Below are positions 50,821 to 63,039 of a stretch of DNA of 64,000 nt, one piece after another. The stretch spans positions 43,619,700-43,683,699 of the forward strand of contig CM050648.1 in NCBI GenBank assembly GCA_027574665.1. Reading direction: 5' to 3'. Numbering within the stretch: position 1 is the first letter of the stretch; the number at the start of each line of letters is the position of its first letter. Both the position numbers and the translations under genes were made by a program. Below the pieces are notes generated by a model. That model ran no database searches. It saw only the letters and a program-made list of their open reading frames with translations, and was not told where the DNA came from. Source of the DNA: Rhynochetos jubatus (Eukaryota > Chordata > Aves > Eurypygiformes > Rhynochetidae).

Positions 50821-53050
50821 TTATCCTCCAAACACTTGTTCACGTGCTTAAATTGACTTGAGTTTAAGGGGACAATTCATGTGTGTAAAGCAATGTGCAT
50901 ACTTAAGCATTTCAAAGGTCAAGGCCAAATACTCCTGTCAAGGAGTTATAAACCAAACTGAAGAGCCAACCTGAGTCAAACATACAGTAAGTTGTTAGCA
51001 GTGTTCTCTAATGCAGTTAGATCTTTTCTGTTCTGCACTTTAGGTGTGGGACCTGAATGTACCATTGTATAAAGAGCTAAAACCTGTAATATTCATATTC
51101 TGCATCCCTGATGGAGAGACGAGGAAAATTATTTTATTTTTAATCCTGTTTTGTTTTACTTTTTCAATAACTGGAGTATGTTTTGAGTCACTGACTTTCC
51201 ATGTTTGATTAAGATACACAGTAAGGTTTCCATAGTCAGAGTGAAAGCAGACTACCAATTAAAAATTTTACAGAAATGTTTCTTATATTCTGGTAATAGA
51301 TTAAGCAACAGTGAATTACTCAAATAAATGTGTTTATTTCTAATATGGTCCTGAAAAAATTCAAAATAAAATCTGGTGTTCCATTTCCTTTGATTTTGCC
51401 ACTATGCAATTCAGTAGCTAATAGAAATTTTATTCAAGAATAAATGAACAAGAAATTTTTCATTTCCTGATTCATGCTACCTCAAGTGTGTAAAATTGTT
51501 TGGGTGTTGTGGTTTTGATTTGTTTGTTTGTTTGTTTGTTTTTTAATATCTTGTTACCATTTCTATAGACACTGTCAAGAAACTTTTCTTGTAATCACTA
51601 ATTTTCTAAATAATTAATTCAAAACGTCTTTTAAAATGACATTTCTTTTGTTTCTTTGTTTTATTTGGACATTTTTACCTATGTGATTGTGTAGATAAAT
51701 ATTTAGTTAAAGGTACCATTATTGAACTGCTTTTAGGGATGTTCCGTACACAACAGCTGACCCTTCATGATGTGATTACTCATGTTGCCTTCATTTTCAT
51801 TTCAACCAGAATGCAGGATTTTCTTGGTCCTATTGTAAGAGCAGAAAAACAATTATTTTATGCATGACTGATGATAGTGATGGAGACTCTATATGGGACA
51901 CAGCAGGAAGCTGAGAACAGCTTGATGCTTCAAAATACCATGTATTTACAGCACATTCAAATGTTGTAAACCCTAAGTATGCAGCTTAATTTTATTTGTA
52001 ACTTTAGAGTTTCTAATCTGCTGTATATATTTCTTTCAGTTCTAATGGCACACTGAAAAAAATACTTTTCAAAAAAATGTACGATGCATCAGTTTTAAAG
52101 CACAAATGAATTCTGACTAAGTGGATGCTTTACTAGGCAAACTGGTGTTAGAAGTTAATTGGGTTTGACTAGCAAGTCCAGTTATTGGCACAATTTATAA
52201 GCTTTTGCAGAATTGTGACCATTCTGCTATCATGCAGTAATATGCACAATGTGAGGCCTGACAGTAAGTGCTTGCTATCTGACAGTGAGTAATGAATCCT
52301 GGTAAAAAATATCCTTATAAAGTAGACCCCTTTTTGAAATGAAACATAGTGCAAAAATATTTTTCAGGATGCCTGAACATTTAGTACATCAGCATATAAT
52401 TAAATTTTCATTGTCTTTGCGTGCTGTGCCAAATATGTTACCGGAATGGTCAGTTGCTGTTTCTTTGTGGAGTAAAAAAGCTTCCTAGTGGAGAAGATTT
52501 ATTGGAAAATATTATTATAATTCTTCAATTTGTGAGACTTCCTCATTCTTTCTGAAACATAATGCTGTAACTTTAAATACTAAAGTAGCATTTCATAAAT
52601 CCTAGTGGTGTCTTGCAATATTATATTTTTTTCATGAGCTTGAAGGAATTTCTGCAAATGTTTAGACATGAAACTTGTGTAATTACTTCAATAGTTCCTT
52701 TAGCACATAGCATAAATTTGAAATCAGTTTAATCAGAAGGAAATTATGCAAATGCATAGTTCTGTGGGATGCATTTTGTTTATATTTAGTATTAAGTCAG
52801 TTATTCTGAAGAAGCATTTAATCACCATAGGTTTAACAATCAGTGTTAGATGCACAAAGTTTTTCAACCAAATGCAGATTCTTTGAGGAGAAAAATCACT
52901 TAATTTGCCACTACCTATGTGACAACAATTTTTCTAATTCTGTGTGGGCATTGTGAGCATTAGAGTTTTGTAATACATCTATCCCCCCCACTAATTTTTC
53001 TTTAATTATTCGATGCTTGGAAAAACCTTCCTCCCTTGAGAGCTTAACTA
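50821..53050. other. Unique AT-rich sequence
   Basis: No gene is recognised. A short TTTG tandem lies at 51519-51543. Confidence 0.5.
51519..51543. repeat. (TTTG)n microsatellite
   Basis: About five TTTG units end in a T run. Confidence 0.9.
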
Positions 53051-53290
53051 TTGTTAAAATCCCTGTTTTCCTGCAGGATAACCAACTCTTGGCAATTGCC
53101 CTGGAGCCCAGAGTTTGCCTTTGCAGGCTCATGCGTGCACATCACACCACCCGTCTCTTCCCCTGACTGCCAATTCCATCCCAATGAGCTGGCAGGGTGC
53201 TCAAATTCGCATCAATTCTGTTCCGTGATATTTTCATCAAATTGCCAAGCCTTAATTGCATAAGTGGGCTACACGATTTTTTTGTGCTTG
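53050..53290. promoter_or_regulatory. Candidate conserved non-coding element
   Basis: This is a compact block of balanced composition. It includes CAACTCTTGGCAATTGCCC, TTTGCAGGCTCATGCGTGCAC, GACTGCCAATTCCATCCC, ATTCGCATCAATTCTG and GCCTTAATTGCATAAGTGGG. Its CpGs and lack of simple sequence contrast with both flanks. An acceptor-like TTTTCCTGCAG occurs at 53066-53076, and a 70-codon plus-strand frame (53051-53263) covers most of the block. That frame resembles no family, and no good donor follows. Confidence 0.35.
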
Positions 53291-54090
53291 CACACCATTG
53301 TAAATAGGACTAGCTACATGATGCTGTCTGTAGGATATTTTACATTTCAACGTTCTCATTTTTTTCTGGGGCATCACTTTCTGTTCATCCCTTCATAGGC
53401 TGCTTTTCTAGTTTTCTCCCTCATATTTCCATCAGAGAGTTTCATTTGTCCTTGACTTCACATCTCAGAGAAAGCTGATTTTGTTACTTTATCAGGGAAT
53501 TCAGACAATTCTTAGAAAATCTGCAGAAGGCCAAGTCCTGTATTGTCTGTTTCCACTGGCACTTGGTGGATCATGTGAGTCGACCAAATGCTCTTACAGA
53601 GAGGAACTGATTCGCCATCTGCAGCTGTACCTGGAATCGTGGGCCGACTTCTCCTCTGCTATGCGTGCTCAAGCCTGAAATCAGCTGCCAAGGTGACGCC
53701 AACAGCAGTTTTGGGACCATATCAATGTGGAGGGTTCGGGAGGGGGAAGGAGGGGAGGCTAGCTGCTGAATGGGAGAGACTTGAGAACCAGGTTTACAGG
53801 GAATGAAATAGGGCTTATGTTCTCTGCTGCTTTTTCTGGTTGGCCACGCTTAGTTCCAACACTGATGTTGCAAAGAGTGTTACCGTGATTTTTCTTTGGC
53901 AGAACATTTCTAAAGCAGAAAGGGGAGTAAAAATATGGTAGTTATAGTTTAGGTGAGTGGAAAAGTAGACCTGTAGATTCTGATATTAATGTTGAAAATG
54001 AAATCAAAGACTATGTTTGCAATTTTCTTTTAATGCACATAATAAGCATTCAGTAAGTCCTCAGTGTAAAGTTCTGAAGAAGAAGCCCTC
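53291..54090. other. Unique sequence before the solo LTR
   Basis: A GC-richer patch at 53560-53790 includes GGGTTCGGGAGGGGGAAGG. Short overlapping plus-strand frames (53481-53678 and 53588-53806) are not recognisable proteins. Confidence 0.45.
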
Positions 54091-54915
54091 TGTGCTGGGT
54101 TCAGTCAGGAAAGAGTTAGCTCTCTTTACCGTGGCTGCTAGGGGGCTGTGTTCCTGGATGCTGAGAGCAGTACTGATAAATTCTTAGCTGGTGCTGGGGA
54201 ACGCATGCACTGAATTCAAGGTCTTTTCTCGCTTCTGACACTGCTGCTGTGTTCCCATCTCTCACTGCCTCGCTACAGGCAGTGTAGGGGACACACAGTT
54301 CAGACAGCTGACCCAAACTGTCCAAGGACGTATTTCATTCCATAGTATGTCATGCTCAGGGCATAGGTGAGGAGGGGGTCTGGGAGCCATTACTCTCTCT
54401 CTCTCTCTCTCTCTCTTGCTCGTTTACTTCCTGGCACTTGCTAGCACTCTCCCTGACTCCTGCATTAGCTGCTTTGCTAACTCCTGTGCTGGATCATTCA
54501 TGAGGGAGTTGGTGGGTTTGTTTAGTTTTTCCAGGCGTGCTATCGCTGATAGGGTTTGCTTGGAATCTGCTGCAGCAGCTCTCAGGCTCTGGCCCTCAGG
54601 CTGTGGCTCTAGGGCTCTCTGGCTCTTACTCTCACTACTCAACACCTGGCTGTGCCTTGGTCAGTGGGTGGTGAGCAACTGTATCATAACTGTATCATAT
54701 TGTATAATATGTTTTATTTTCTATTATTTTCATTACTTAGTAGTAGTAGTATTTTTATATATTAATTTAGATTTAAATAGTAAATAGTTCTTATCTCAAT
54801 TTTACAAGCTTCCTTACTTAATTTTCCTCCTATTCTTCCCCTCCACTGGAGGAGTGGAGGGGGATTTGTGAGGGTGGCTTCCTGGTATTTTGCTAGCTGG
54901 ACTTAAACCATGACA
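54091..54915 (+). mobile_element. Solo LTR of an avian ERVL-like element
   Basis: This is a nearly full-length LTR of about 825 bases with TGT...ACA termini (TGTGCTGGGTTCAG at 54091 and TTAAACCATGACA at the end). Blocks in family order are AAAGAGTTAGCTC, CAAGGTCTTTTCTCGC near 54220, ACAGCTGACCCAAACTG near 54304, TATGTCATGCTCAGG near 54346, GTTCTTATCTCAATTTTAC near 54787 and a GGAGTGGAGGGGG stretch near 54850. No internal retroviral genes flank it, so two LTRs probably recombined and left one. The 5-base flanks CCCTC (54086-54090) and CCATC (54916-54920) agree at four of five positions, as expected for a decayed target duplication. The TATA region is poor. The plus frame 54416-54787 inside it is a chance frame. 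Confidence 0.82.
54393..54416. repeat. (CT)12 microsatellite inside the LTR
   Basis: This is an uninterrupted CT dinucleotide run that probably expanded after the LTR was fixed. Confidence 0.95.
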
Positions 54916-56735
54916 CCATCTTTAAAAAAGTACGGTTGTTGGCCACTCTTTTCATGCTACACAAAACTGTAATACAGTGGGAGCTGGGGATTTTTTTTGG
55001 ATGCTAATTAATAACAAACATTCAGGAAATTAAGCTCATATAAAACTTAAACACAAAGCTGGTTTATTCAAAAGTTTTCTGATTCCATTTCCCTGAAAAT
55101 ACATCACTAAAATATGAAGGGTGTGTATTCAGGAATAATGAGTCCAGTTCCTGCAGAAAAATTATAAGTATTCCTAAGGAAACTTTTTATTTTGCATCAG
55201 AAACAATCAGCTGTATTCTGAATCCGCACTTCTGAATAGCCCAAAGTCTAGATAAGCTCCATTGTCTATAGCTGGCTGTGGGTGAAGAAGATACCACTGC
55301 CCTGTTACCTCTGGTTGCCTATCACTAGCCTCATAAGAGAATATGGTTACACTACCTCAAATGAAATCTTTCCTTACTTTCAACAGTGAGGTGAATGGAA
55401 TGAAATGTTGAGCTGAAACATGTTCTAATGCTGTGTATTGATTTTTAACCACAAGAAATTATTAATTTAGCCTGTTTCCATGGCAATACGCAATAGCAAG
55501 CCATAACTTTTCACTGTTTAGTAACTGATTTTCTTTGTATTTCCATATAGTTCAGTGTTTCCAGATCAATCATCACTAGGTAGTTTAGTAGTCCAAAGAA
55601 AGATGCCGTCTGGCTGGTTTAGATGGTGGTATTAGGCACCTCATGAGAAGACCATCTCTCCCGAGATACTCTAGAACTGTAAAGAAGCACTCAGTGACTT
55701 CAAGAAGAAATTCGGTATTATAAAGTAACATTCATCTCATTTTCTGATTTCATTCACTGCTTAAGAAATACTTTATGGATCACATACCCACACAGTACTG
55801 TCCTAAAAACATAACAAAAAAACCCAAACAGACAGACAAACAAAAAAGAACCCTAAAGTGCTGATATTATAGGCATATAGCTAGTTTATTTTCTTATAAT
55901 TCTCATGTGTGTTCTTGGAGATGTAACTTGAAATTTTGCTATCTGGAAATTTTTAGCATTTTATTTTGAGTCCTGCATGGAGAACTCTGCCTCTGGAGAG
56001 CTGAAAGTTTTCAGAAAAGTTAGGATATTAAAAGGACAAGACAAAGAAATTAGACTTAAGAACCCAACTAGACAGGGAGATTCTTTGTTCCTTTGCAGTC
56101 GCTCAGCAAACAAGGTGTTATGCAAACCAGGAAGTGCTCTCTTCGGTCAGTCACATTTTAAAATAATTATTGACTTTTCTCCTTGCTGGTGTTTATGTGG
56201 GGACACATGGCACTGTAATTCTATGGTGCATAGATGGTTTTCACTGTTAACCTCTTCAGTGCTGTGAGGATAGAAGCATAGCCTAGCAGTGGCAGCAGCT
56301 TTGAATAAATTGTTCATTCATTTGGACGGAATATCAAAATGTACAGTAACCTATACATCCACCTGCATCAGAGGAATACATTTCACATGCCCATTGGGTA
56401 CATCACGCAATACTGGAGTGATCAGAGTGACAACCGCTGACTATATCACTTGTCCTACCGTCACATAAAAGTACTTAGATTATTCAATAATTTGGCTCTG
56501 GGGTTCAAGCAACATGTAACAGTATACAATTATGCTGTAGGAGGTATGTACTAGAAGGTATTGTTATGCCTCTTTGAGGCAGTATCCTTGTTAGTGTAAT
56601 GAAGTAGAGCTCTGTCTCAAGACAAGACTCGCATCTTAACACCAGCTCACAGTATAAAACTTTGAGTCAATTCGGTGTCCTTTCTCTCAACTACTTATCA
56701 TGAATATCATGGGTGCCAGCAGTACCCAAGGTCTG
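54916..56735. other. Unique AT-rich sequence
   Basis: No gene or transposon is recognised. An A-rich stretch with CAGACAGACAAACA-type words lies near 55815-55850. Confidence 0.5.
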
Positions 56736-56739
56736 AATG

Positions 56740-57030
56740 GTTCCTGCATAACTAGTCAGAGCGTGGCATTTGGGGTTTTTGCAGAAGTGAACTCCTGGCT
56801 GGCTGCCCAGCCTTCCCTCTCTTTTCCTGGGGGTTGGAACTGTCAGGGGATTCCCCAATAACAATCAATGACCTGCTGGCTCTTCTGGCAGTGTGCCACC
56901 AAGTTGTGAAACTGCTGAGAATTACATGTCCTGATTCACCCTCACATATGCTAGGGAGCTTCCAGCCAGGAGAATATTCTAACCTGTTAAACAAAGATAA
57001 TGCACATGTTCTACCTCCAGTCAACCATTT
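56740..57030. promoter_or_regulatory. Candidate conserved element next to poly-C tract
   Basis: The block includes GGGGATTCCCCAATAACAATCAATGACC near 56857, given here as GGGGATTCCCCAATAAC and CAATCAATGACC. It also includes GTGCCACCAAGTTGTGAAAC and GTTAAACAAAGATAATGCAC, the latter holding SOX/FOX- and GATA-like words. The frames on both strands (56752-57024 minus, 56834-57061 plus) are open over the same DNA, which argues against coding. The call is by texture only. Confidence 0.33.
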
Positions 57031-57033
57031 CCA

Positions 57034-57054
57034 CCCCCCCCCCCCCCCCCCCCC
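57034..57054 (+). repeat. Poly-C run (21)
   Basis: Twenty-one C bases run directly into five T bases. Length may be unreliable in the assembly. Confidence 0.93.
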
Positions 57055-57059
57055 TTTTT

Positions 57060-60000
57060 AACACGGGGTAAAATGCATGCTTTGGCTGTTAGACTCTTCT
57101 GCAGGCACATACTGAGGTCTCTTTCCGTGTTACATTTTACTGGTCCAATAAGGATTTTGTGTAATATCTTTCACACCGTTTTTTGTTTCATTTTCATATG
57201 AATACCAACAAAATCTGAATTCAGGCTCCAGCTTTTTGTGTTTGTGTTAATGCTAAACTTTCTTGGCAGATTTTAATCAAAGGTGATGATAATGGTAGCA
57301 TCTATTTTACCTCAGCCTTCCTTTCCTATTTAAACTATTACCTTCAACTGTCTTCTGGCTACAGATGTAAATTTGCTCCACTCTGTACAGAGTTCTTTTT
57401 TGCACTTAATTTTTCATGCTACTTTTTGCAGTGGAATCTTGTGTCAAATAGTGGCTATCTTGTACTTATCTATCTCTTTCCTGCAGAAATCTAATTTACA
57501 TAAGGGTTGCAGGATTAGCCTCCATGGAAATGATGGTGTAATGAAACATTTTACTGGGACCAAGACTAAGATTCCCATAAAACCTTGTCTGAAATCCTCG
57601 TATGGCACATCTTCTGTGAAAGTGTTCTAGCAGAAGATTGAGCTATTGGAGTTCATGGAGATTTAATGAGACTTTTTGCTGTGGGAGTTAATATAGTGTC
57701 TTGGAATTGTGTCTCATCCTTCAGGCTCTATTTAGGTGTTTTGTCTGGGTTGCAAAATATTTTACTTATTGAAATATTTTACAGTTTCCAATAAAGATAC
57801 AGGCCCAAAAATCTTTGGGCCCTTTTAGGTGTAGTAGTTATAGGTCATAGATAAAGCAGGATATCATACACAGGTGGATCAATACTGTAGTCTTATATAG
57901 TCAGTCACAAATATCTAGGCTATTTTCAATTTTTGTGGAACAAATGATGCTGCAACAAATTTTATTTAGCCCTGACAAATAACTCCTTGTAAAATCCCTT
58001 AGAATGCAAGTGTTTCAAAGATTTCTAACATGTATTTAATTATGAGTTCGTTTCTGGTAACATTTTGAATTTTAATGTACAGGTTAATTTTTTTTGTTTG
58101 TTTTCTAAATGAATGCCAACTCCAAAAAAACTTTCTGAGAGACTCTTCAATAATTGTAATCCTGCAGATTTATGCATTAGCCTTTTAACATGTCAAACAA
58201 ACACTTCCATATTTGTTGTAAACAGAACCTCATGATAACTCACCATTTTTAGTCTCATCATAGATACAAGAAGAGCCATAGTTACCAATTTGACAATATA
58301 TGTGAGCAACAAGTCCTCATTATCTAACTTTTAGATATTGTCTTTAAATTTATGTGATTGTAACAGTATTTTTATAATCAAATCCTCCTGATGCCACTTG
58401 GAGTTCTAAACATTGAATCAGTTACTGAACATGAATCAGTGGATGGTGAGTAAAGGATGAGATTCTTCGCAGTGTATTCTGCTTTGCAGAATGGCTGCTT
58501 TGCATCTCCCAGCTATTGCTTAATTTTTGCTTCTAAACTGACATCTAAAACAGTTCCTGCCTGTTGAAAAATCATTGTATCACATTTTACAGCAAATGTT
58601 TTAAAACGGATCCAGCAGCAAGCAGCAGGTGATCTTACACTTCTGGTGTATAAAAGATGGTTCACCAAAGTTAGCTTGTGCCTCTCTAAAGAAGAAGATA
58701 CCTACAGGTGGATGAATAAGACATGTATCTGTAATCATACTTTTTTTCCTTCTGAACCAGTGGAATTGTTAATTATTATTAATTCATTATTAAAAATACA
58801 TGATAACTGGGATGAAACATTATTGAAAAGACTGAGTTCCATAAAAGTAATCCATTATGTTTAGTTAAAACAAAGTTCTCAGATTAAAGAAAGTATTTGT
58901 CCAAAATTGTTAAAAAGCTTTCAAACAACTCAAGTGATTTAACTTATCTTTCAGGGTTTTTTTGCAAATACGCTTGTCTGTGTATTTTACCTTTTTTGTA
59001 AATGAGTGAAGAAAACACCGTATTTCATACTTTTTCTGAAACTAAAGTAGAACTAATCAAAGTAGCCACTCCAACACTTTTATTATTCTACTTTATTCAC
59101 GGATCCTGAATCAAAATCTGTGAAACACAGAAAGTAAAATATAAAAAACCCACAAGCTGTGTTTTCTAAGGTGATAAAAATGTGGATGTGGACTCTGCGA
59201 GGGGTTTCATTCAAACCTTTCCGGTCTCATTGTGCTAGGTCTTGGCTAGCCATCCAGTGAAAAAGCAGGTTTGTAAAACCCAAAGCTCTTCTAACATCCT
59301 GATTCATGTTGTGGATGCCAGACTGTGTCCTGAACACAGGAGGAAGAGCAAACAGTGTACTCTGCACCATATGTTTTCCCACTGGCCTCACACCTTGTTC
59401 CACCCAGAGGCGTTTACCTGTGAGCACATAGGTCTGTGACTTCGTTCTCTTCCATATGGCAGAGTTGATCAGAAGTATATAGCAACAGCCCTTTACAAGC
59501 TGCCAGACTTTTCTGTCCCCATACGTGCATGGCTGGACAAGGAATTGTGACTCCTTTGAGTCATATTTACTTTCTGGGTACTGTTCCTCACATCCAGATT
59601 TGCCCTAGGTGATCTCACATTGGAAGATCCTCTAGGGAAAAGTTCTTTAAAATACCTATTAGTTAATGCAGTAAAACGAGTGGTATTCTGGCAAACACAC
59701 ATGCAAATGAAATTCACATTTGAATTGAGATTTCATCTATCTGCTTTGAGACCAAAGCAAATGATTAAGATCGCCTTGCAACATACTGAAAAGCGAAACC
59801 TTAATGAAAATCCTGAACATCTGTAACATACTGTGACACACTACATTGTAATAACTGGGTGTGTAAACAAACTGAATGCAACCGTATTGCTGTTTTGCTG
59901 CTACTAACAGAGATGGCATTAAATACCTCAGCAGCTTTACACATTGCATCTATGTTACTAATACTAATGATATCTACACGGCAACCCAGAAGCATAATTA

Positions 60001-60160
60001 CTTTGCCATCACCCCTCCCATTATGCTATATGAAAGAAAAATGAGACCCTAGCTTTTCTATATTCCAAGCATCACAATACCATGAACATGAAGCATAACT
60101 GTGGAACTGAGAAAACATATTGAATTGAATACAAATCAAGAGCTCAATGACAAGCACAGC
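57060..60160. other. Unique AT-rich sequence
   Basis: No gene is recognised. The patch 59220-59620 is less AT-rich and has overlapping frames on both strands but no family match. Confidence 0.5.
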
Positions 60161-60649
60161 TCCTTCATGTGCCGACGGAGGATGTCCTCTGTGATGACTT
60201 GCACGTGAACTGAACAAAATGCACTTTTATTTTCAAATGCACTTTGTGAAGCAGCGGAGATGTGAATGTGGCTGGTGATTATCTGAAGGTATGTGGTATT
60301 TAGTGATGTATCATGGATATTATCCTTCGAGCTCGGACAAATTCTAGCAAATTTTTAGCAAATTTTAGCTTTTTTTTTTCTGCTGAGTAATGATATCTTT
60401 GCACTGTGTGTTTGTCTATGTAAGTGTGATGCATATTCTGTCTCAAAAATTCAACAGAAAGTTTCCTCATCTGCACAGGAGATAGTATAGGTGCATTATA
60501 ATGTAATACATCATGCAGCACAGCATGCTACTCATAATAGAATTTAACATTAGCTACATTAGAGGTCAATGCTAATTAAGTAAATTGATCATATTTGTAG
60601 TTAACTACTGTAAAGGTTCAAAAAAACACCGCCAAGAAAACACTTTATG

Positions 60650-60675
60650 CCCCCCCCCCCCCCCTTTTTTTTTTT
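60650..60675 (+). repeat. C15-T11 homopyrimidine tract
   Basis: Fifteen C bases are followed directly by eleven T bases. The minus strand reads as a poly-A/poly-G tract inside a long chance frame. Confidence 0.93.
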
Positions 60676-60689
60676 AAGGAAAGAATAAA

Positions 60690-61130
60690 TGATATTTCTG
60701 GTACAGCTAATGCAGTGACAAGGACTGTCGAGCTGGATTTCTTCAGTTATCATGAGCCCAGGTGTTAAACATGGCACATGACACCGGTGCGCACCATGCA
60801 GTGAGGCAGGGGCACAGTATACTGACAGCGAATCAATAATGAAGTGGAAAAGACAATGACACTCTATGGCATTGTCTCTCTTCCTGACAGATCTGTTCAG
60901 CCCCAGAAGTATTAATTCAATTGCTTCAGTAACACCGGACTCTCTGATTTCATTCAGAAGTCGGCACTCATGGGGAGATTGAAAGCAGCATCTATAATGC
61001 ATAAATATGTTACATGGTCCTTTCTTTATAAATATTGAATTATCTAAATTGTTGTTACAACTGATTAAGTCATTTTGGGTTCCAATCTTTTCTGCTCTAA
61101 GATAACTGTTTCTGCAGCAGAAAGCTGATT
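60690..61130. promoter_or_regulatory. Candidate conserved non-coding element
   Basis: This is about 440 bases without simple repeats. It includes CAGGTGTTAAACATGG (E-box, T-box-like), the palindrome CACCGGTG near 60783, AGCGAATCAATAATG, CTGACAGATCTG (MEIS-like), AGTATTAATTCAATTGC, CATAATGCATAAATATG near 60995 (POU-like) and a MEF2-like CTTTATAAATATTG near 61024. Several CpGs are retained. The minus strand is open over 61173-60601 for 190 codons, but the frame matches no family and crosses the homopolymer tract. I favour a regulatory element over coding. Confidence 0.4.
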
Positions 61131-63030
61131 TTAAGTTAGAGACCCTTCTTGGCTTGACTCCATATTTGAGCATTTTAGGGAGAATCTACTGACAAATTTA
61201 GCTAAACATTAATAAGTTCAGTTTAGACAAATGAGATAAAGGGTGGTGAACAACAAACATAAAAAAAAAAAAAGAACTGTGTTACTAGTAACAATATAGT
61301 AACAAAGAAACTTGCTTTTGCTCATTTTTCTCCTCTCTCTGTTCCACATAATGATCACCATAAATATACAGTGCTTTCTCCTCTTTGTTCATCACTGCAA
61401 ATACAGCTACACACAACATGAATTTACTTCCATGCCCGTGTTTCCCCAAAATGACAGCATCAATGCACTGCGAAGTCTCCACCATTCAATTCAAACCAGG
61501 AAAAACCCGAGTAATAAATATGCTGGTAAAACACACATCTGAATCATGTAGGCTGGAGAAGCTTAGGCAGCTTCTGAAATCAATGTTTACTTGCTCTACA
61601 GATAAATAGAGAACTAAAGTGTAATTTTTTTTTTTTTTTTAGCTCTCACAACTTTCAGAAGTAAAAGTTAATTACTTAAGTTTTAGAATCAAAACCCCTA
61701 AAGCACATTTAATTTTCATTAATTGAATTTTCATTAGTTGTAATGGGCATTGAACTCTTTCAGCAATTTTTTTTTAAATAAAACTATTAACACAGGTTAC
61801 TAAATCTTTATTCATGTGTCCGGCATTTAAGGGTCATCCTTGAATACTTAGGCCTCTATTTTTGTGTGTGTATGAACAGAGAAATGAGAGTAGTGAACAT
61901 AGGCTGCTTCCATATCATCAGACACCGTAGCGCTTGTCATCTGCCAGGTGCAGAGTGAAATCACAGTGGGGTTCAGCTCTCCCATCCATCCTCATGGTCC
62001 AGTTTCTAAGGAGGAAAACTTGCCCACATGGGACAGGTTACTGTTACACCATACCAGAGTCAGATAATGTTGTTCCAATATTAGAAATTAAAAAATACCA
62101 TTACTGGAATTGTATCTCAGGAGGTGTAGTCAGAGAGAAACTTTTAGAAATAATCTGGGATGTAAATGTAATTTACAACAAGGAATCTTACAGGACACTC
62201 ATATTCTTCACTTGAAGTTTTACATTTATGTGAATTCTGAAGGACAAAGCTGAATAAAATTTGTATGAAAACAGCTTACAGCTATCAGTACAAAATAAAT
62301 CCAAAACATTTGCTTGAAAGAACTGCCGCTGAAAAATCTGAAGAGGTAATATGAATTTCAGCCAGTCATGGAAACTTTATTTAAGTTAAAAGGCCACACT
62401 GAGGCAAGTTAAGATCCTGTCTCATTGCTGGTTTAATTTTAGTTGAGTATACTTATTTTCTATATTGAAAATATATTCCAATATGGAAAGAGAATATCCA
62501 CAGAGGGATCAGATTGGAAATGCTGTTTCTCTTAAAGCCCTTATTGGATGCTTCTATGAGTGAAACTGCCTTAATGAAGCCTTGTTCTGTAAGAATTCAA
62601 TTCCTAAAAGCTATATTTCTCTTGCCCATGCTAAATCAGGAACCAGGCAAGACTTGCCAAAATAAGTTGCCATTTTGAAATGTGAGCAAGTGTGAGAAGT
62701 GGAAGTTTGCATAACTGTGTATGTAACTCTAGTTAATGGAATAAAACAACATCCCTTCTCACATCAGTAATGTTTGGTTTTTAAAAAAAAAAAAAAATAT
62801 TTTGCCTTTATTTACTTTTAATGGAGTCTCAAAAATGCCTCCAACATGACCCAGTGAGAGCAAGGATTAAGTTCGCATTGGAGACAGGGAGGTAGAAGGG
62901 AAACATGGAAGGTGTGGCCTGTTATAATTTTTCTCTTGTTCATCTTTTCAATCTGTATTCGTATCCTTAACGCACGAACTATTGAAAATTTGAAACCACC
63001 TTACAAGCAATCAAGTACAATCTTAATTGT
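61131..63030. other. Unique AT-rich sequence
   Basis: No gene is recognised. A 16-base T run lies at 61625-61640 and a 15-base A run at 62783-62797. Confidence 0.5.
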
Positions 63031-63039
63031 TGTAATAGA

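Noticed and set aside
54416-54787. 123-codon plus-strand open frame
   Set aside because: It lies in the body of a solo LTR, starts in the CT microsatellite region and ends in AT-rich sequence. No retroviral or cellular family is recognised.
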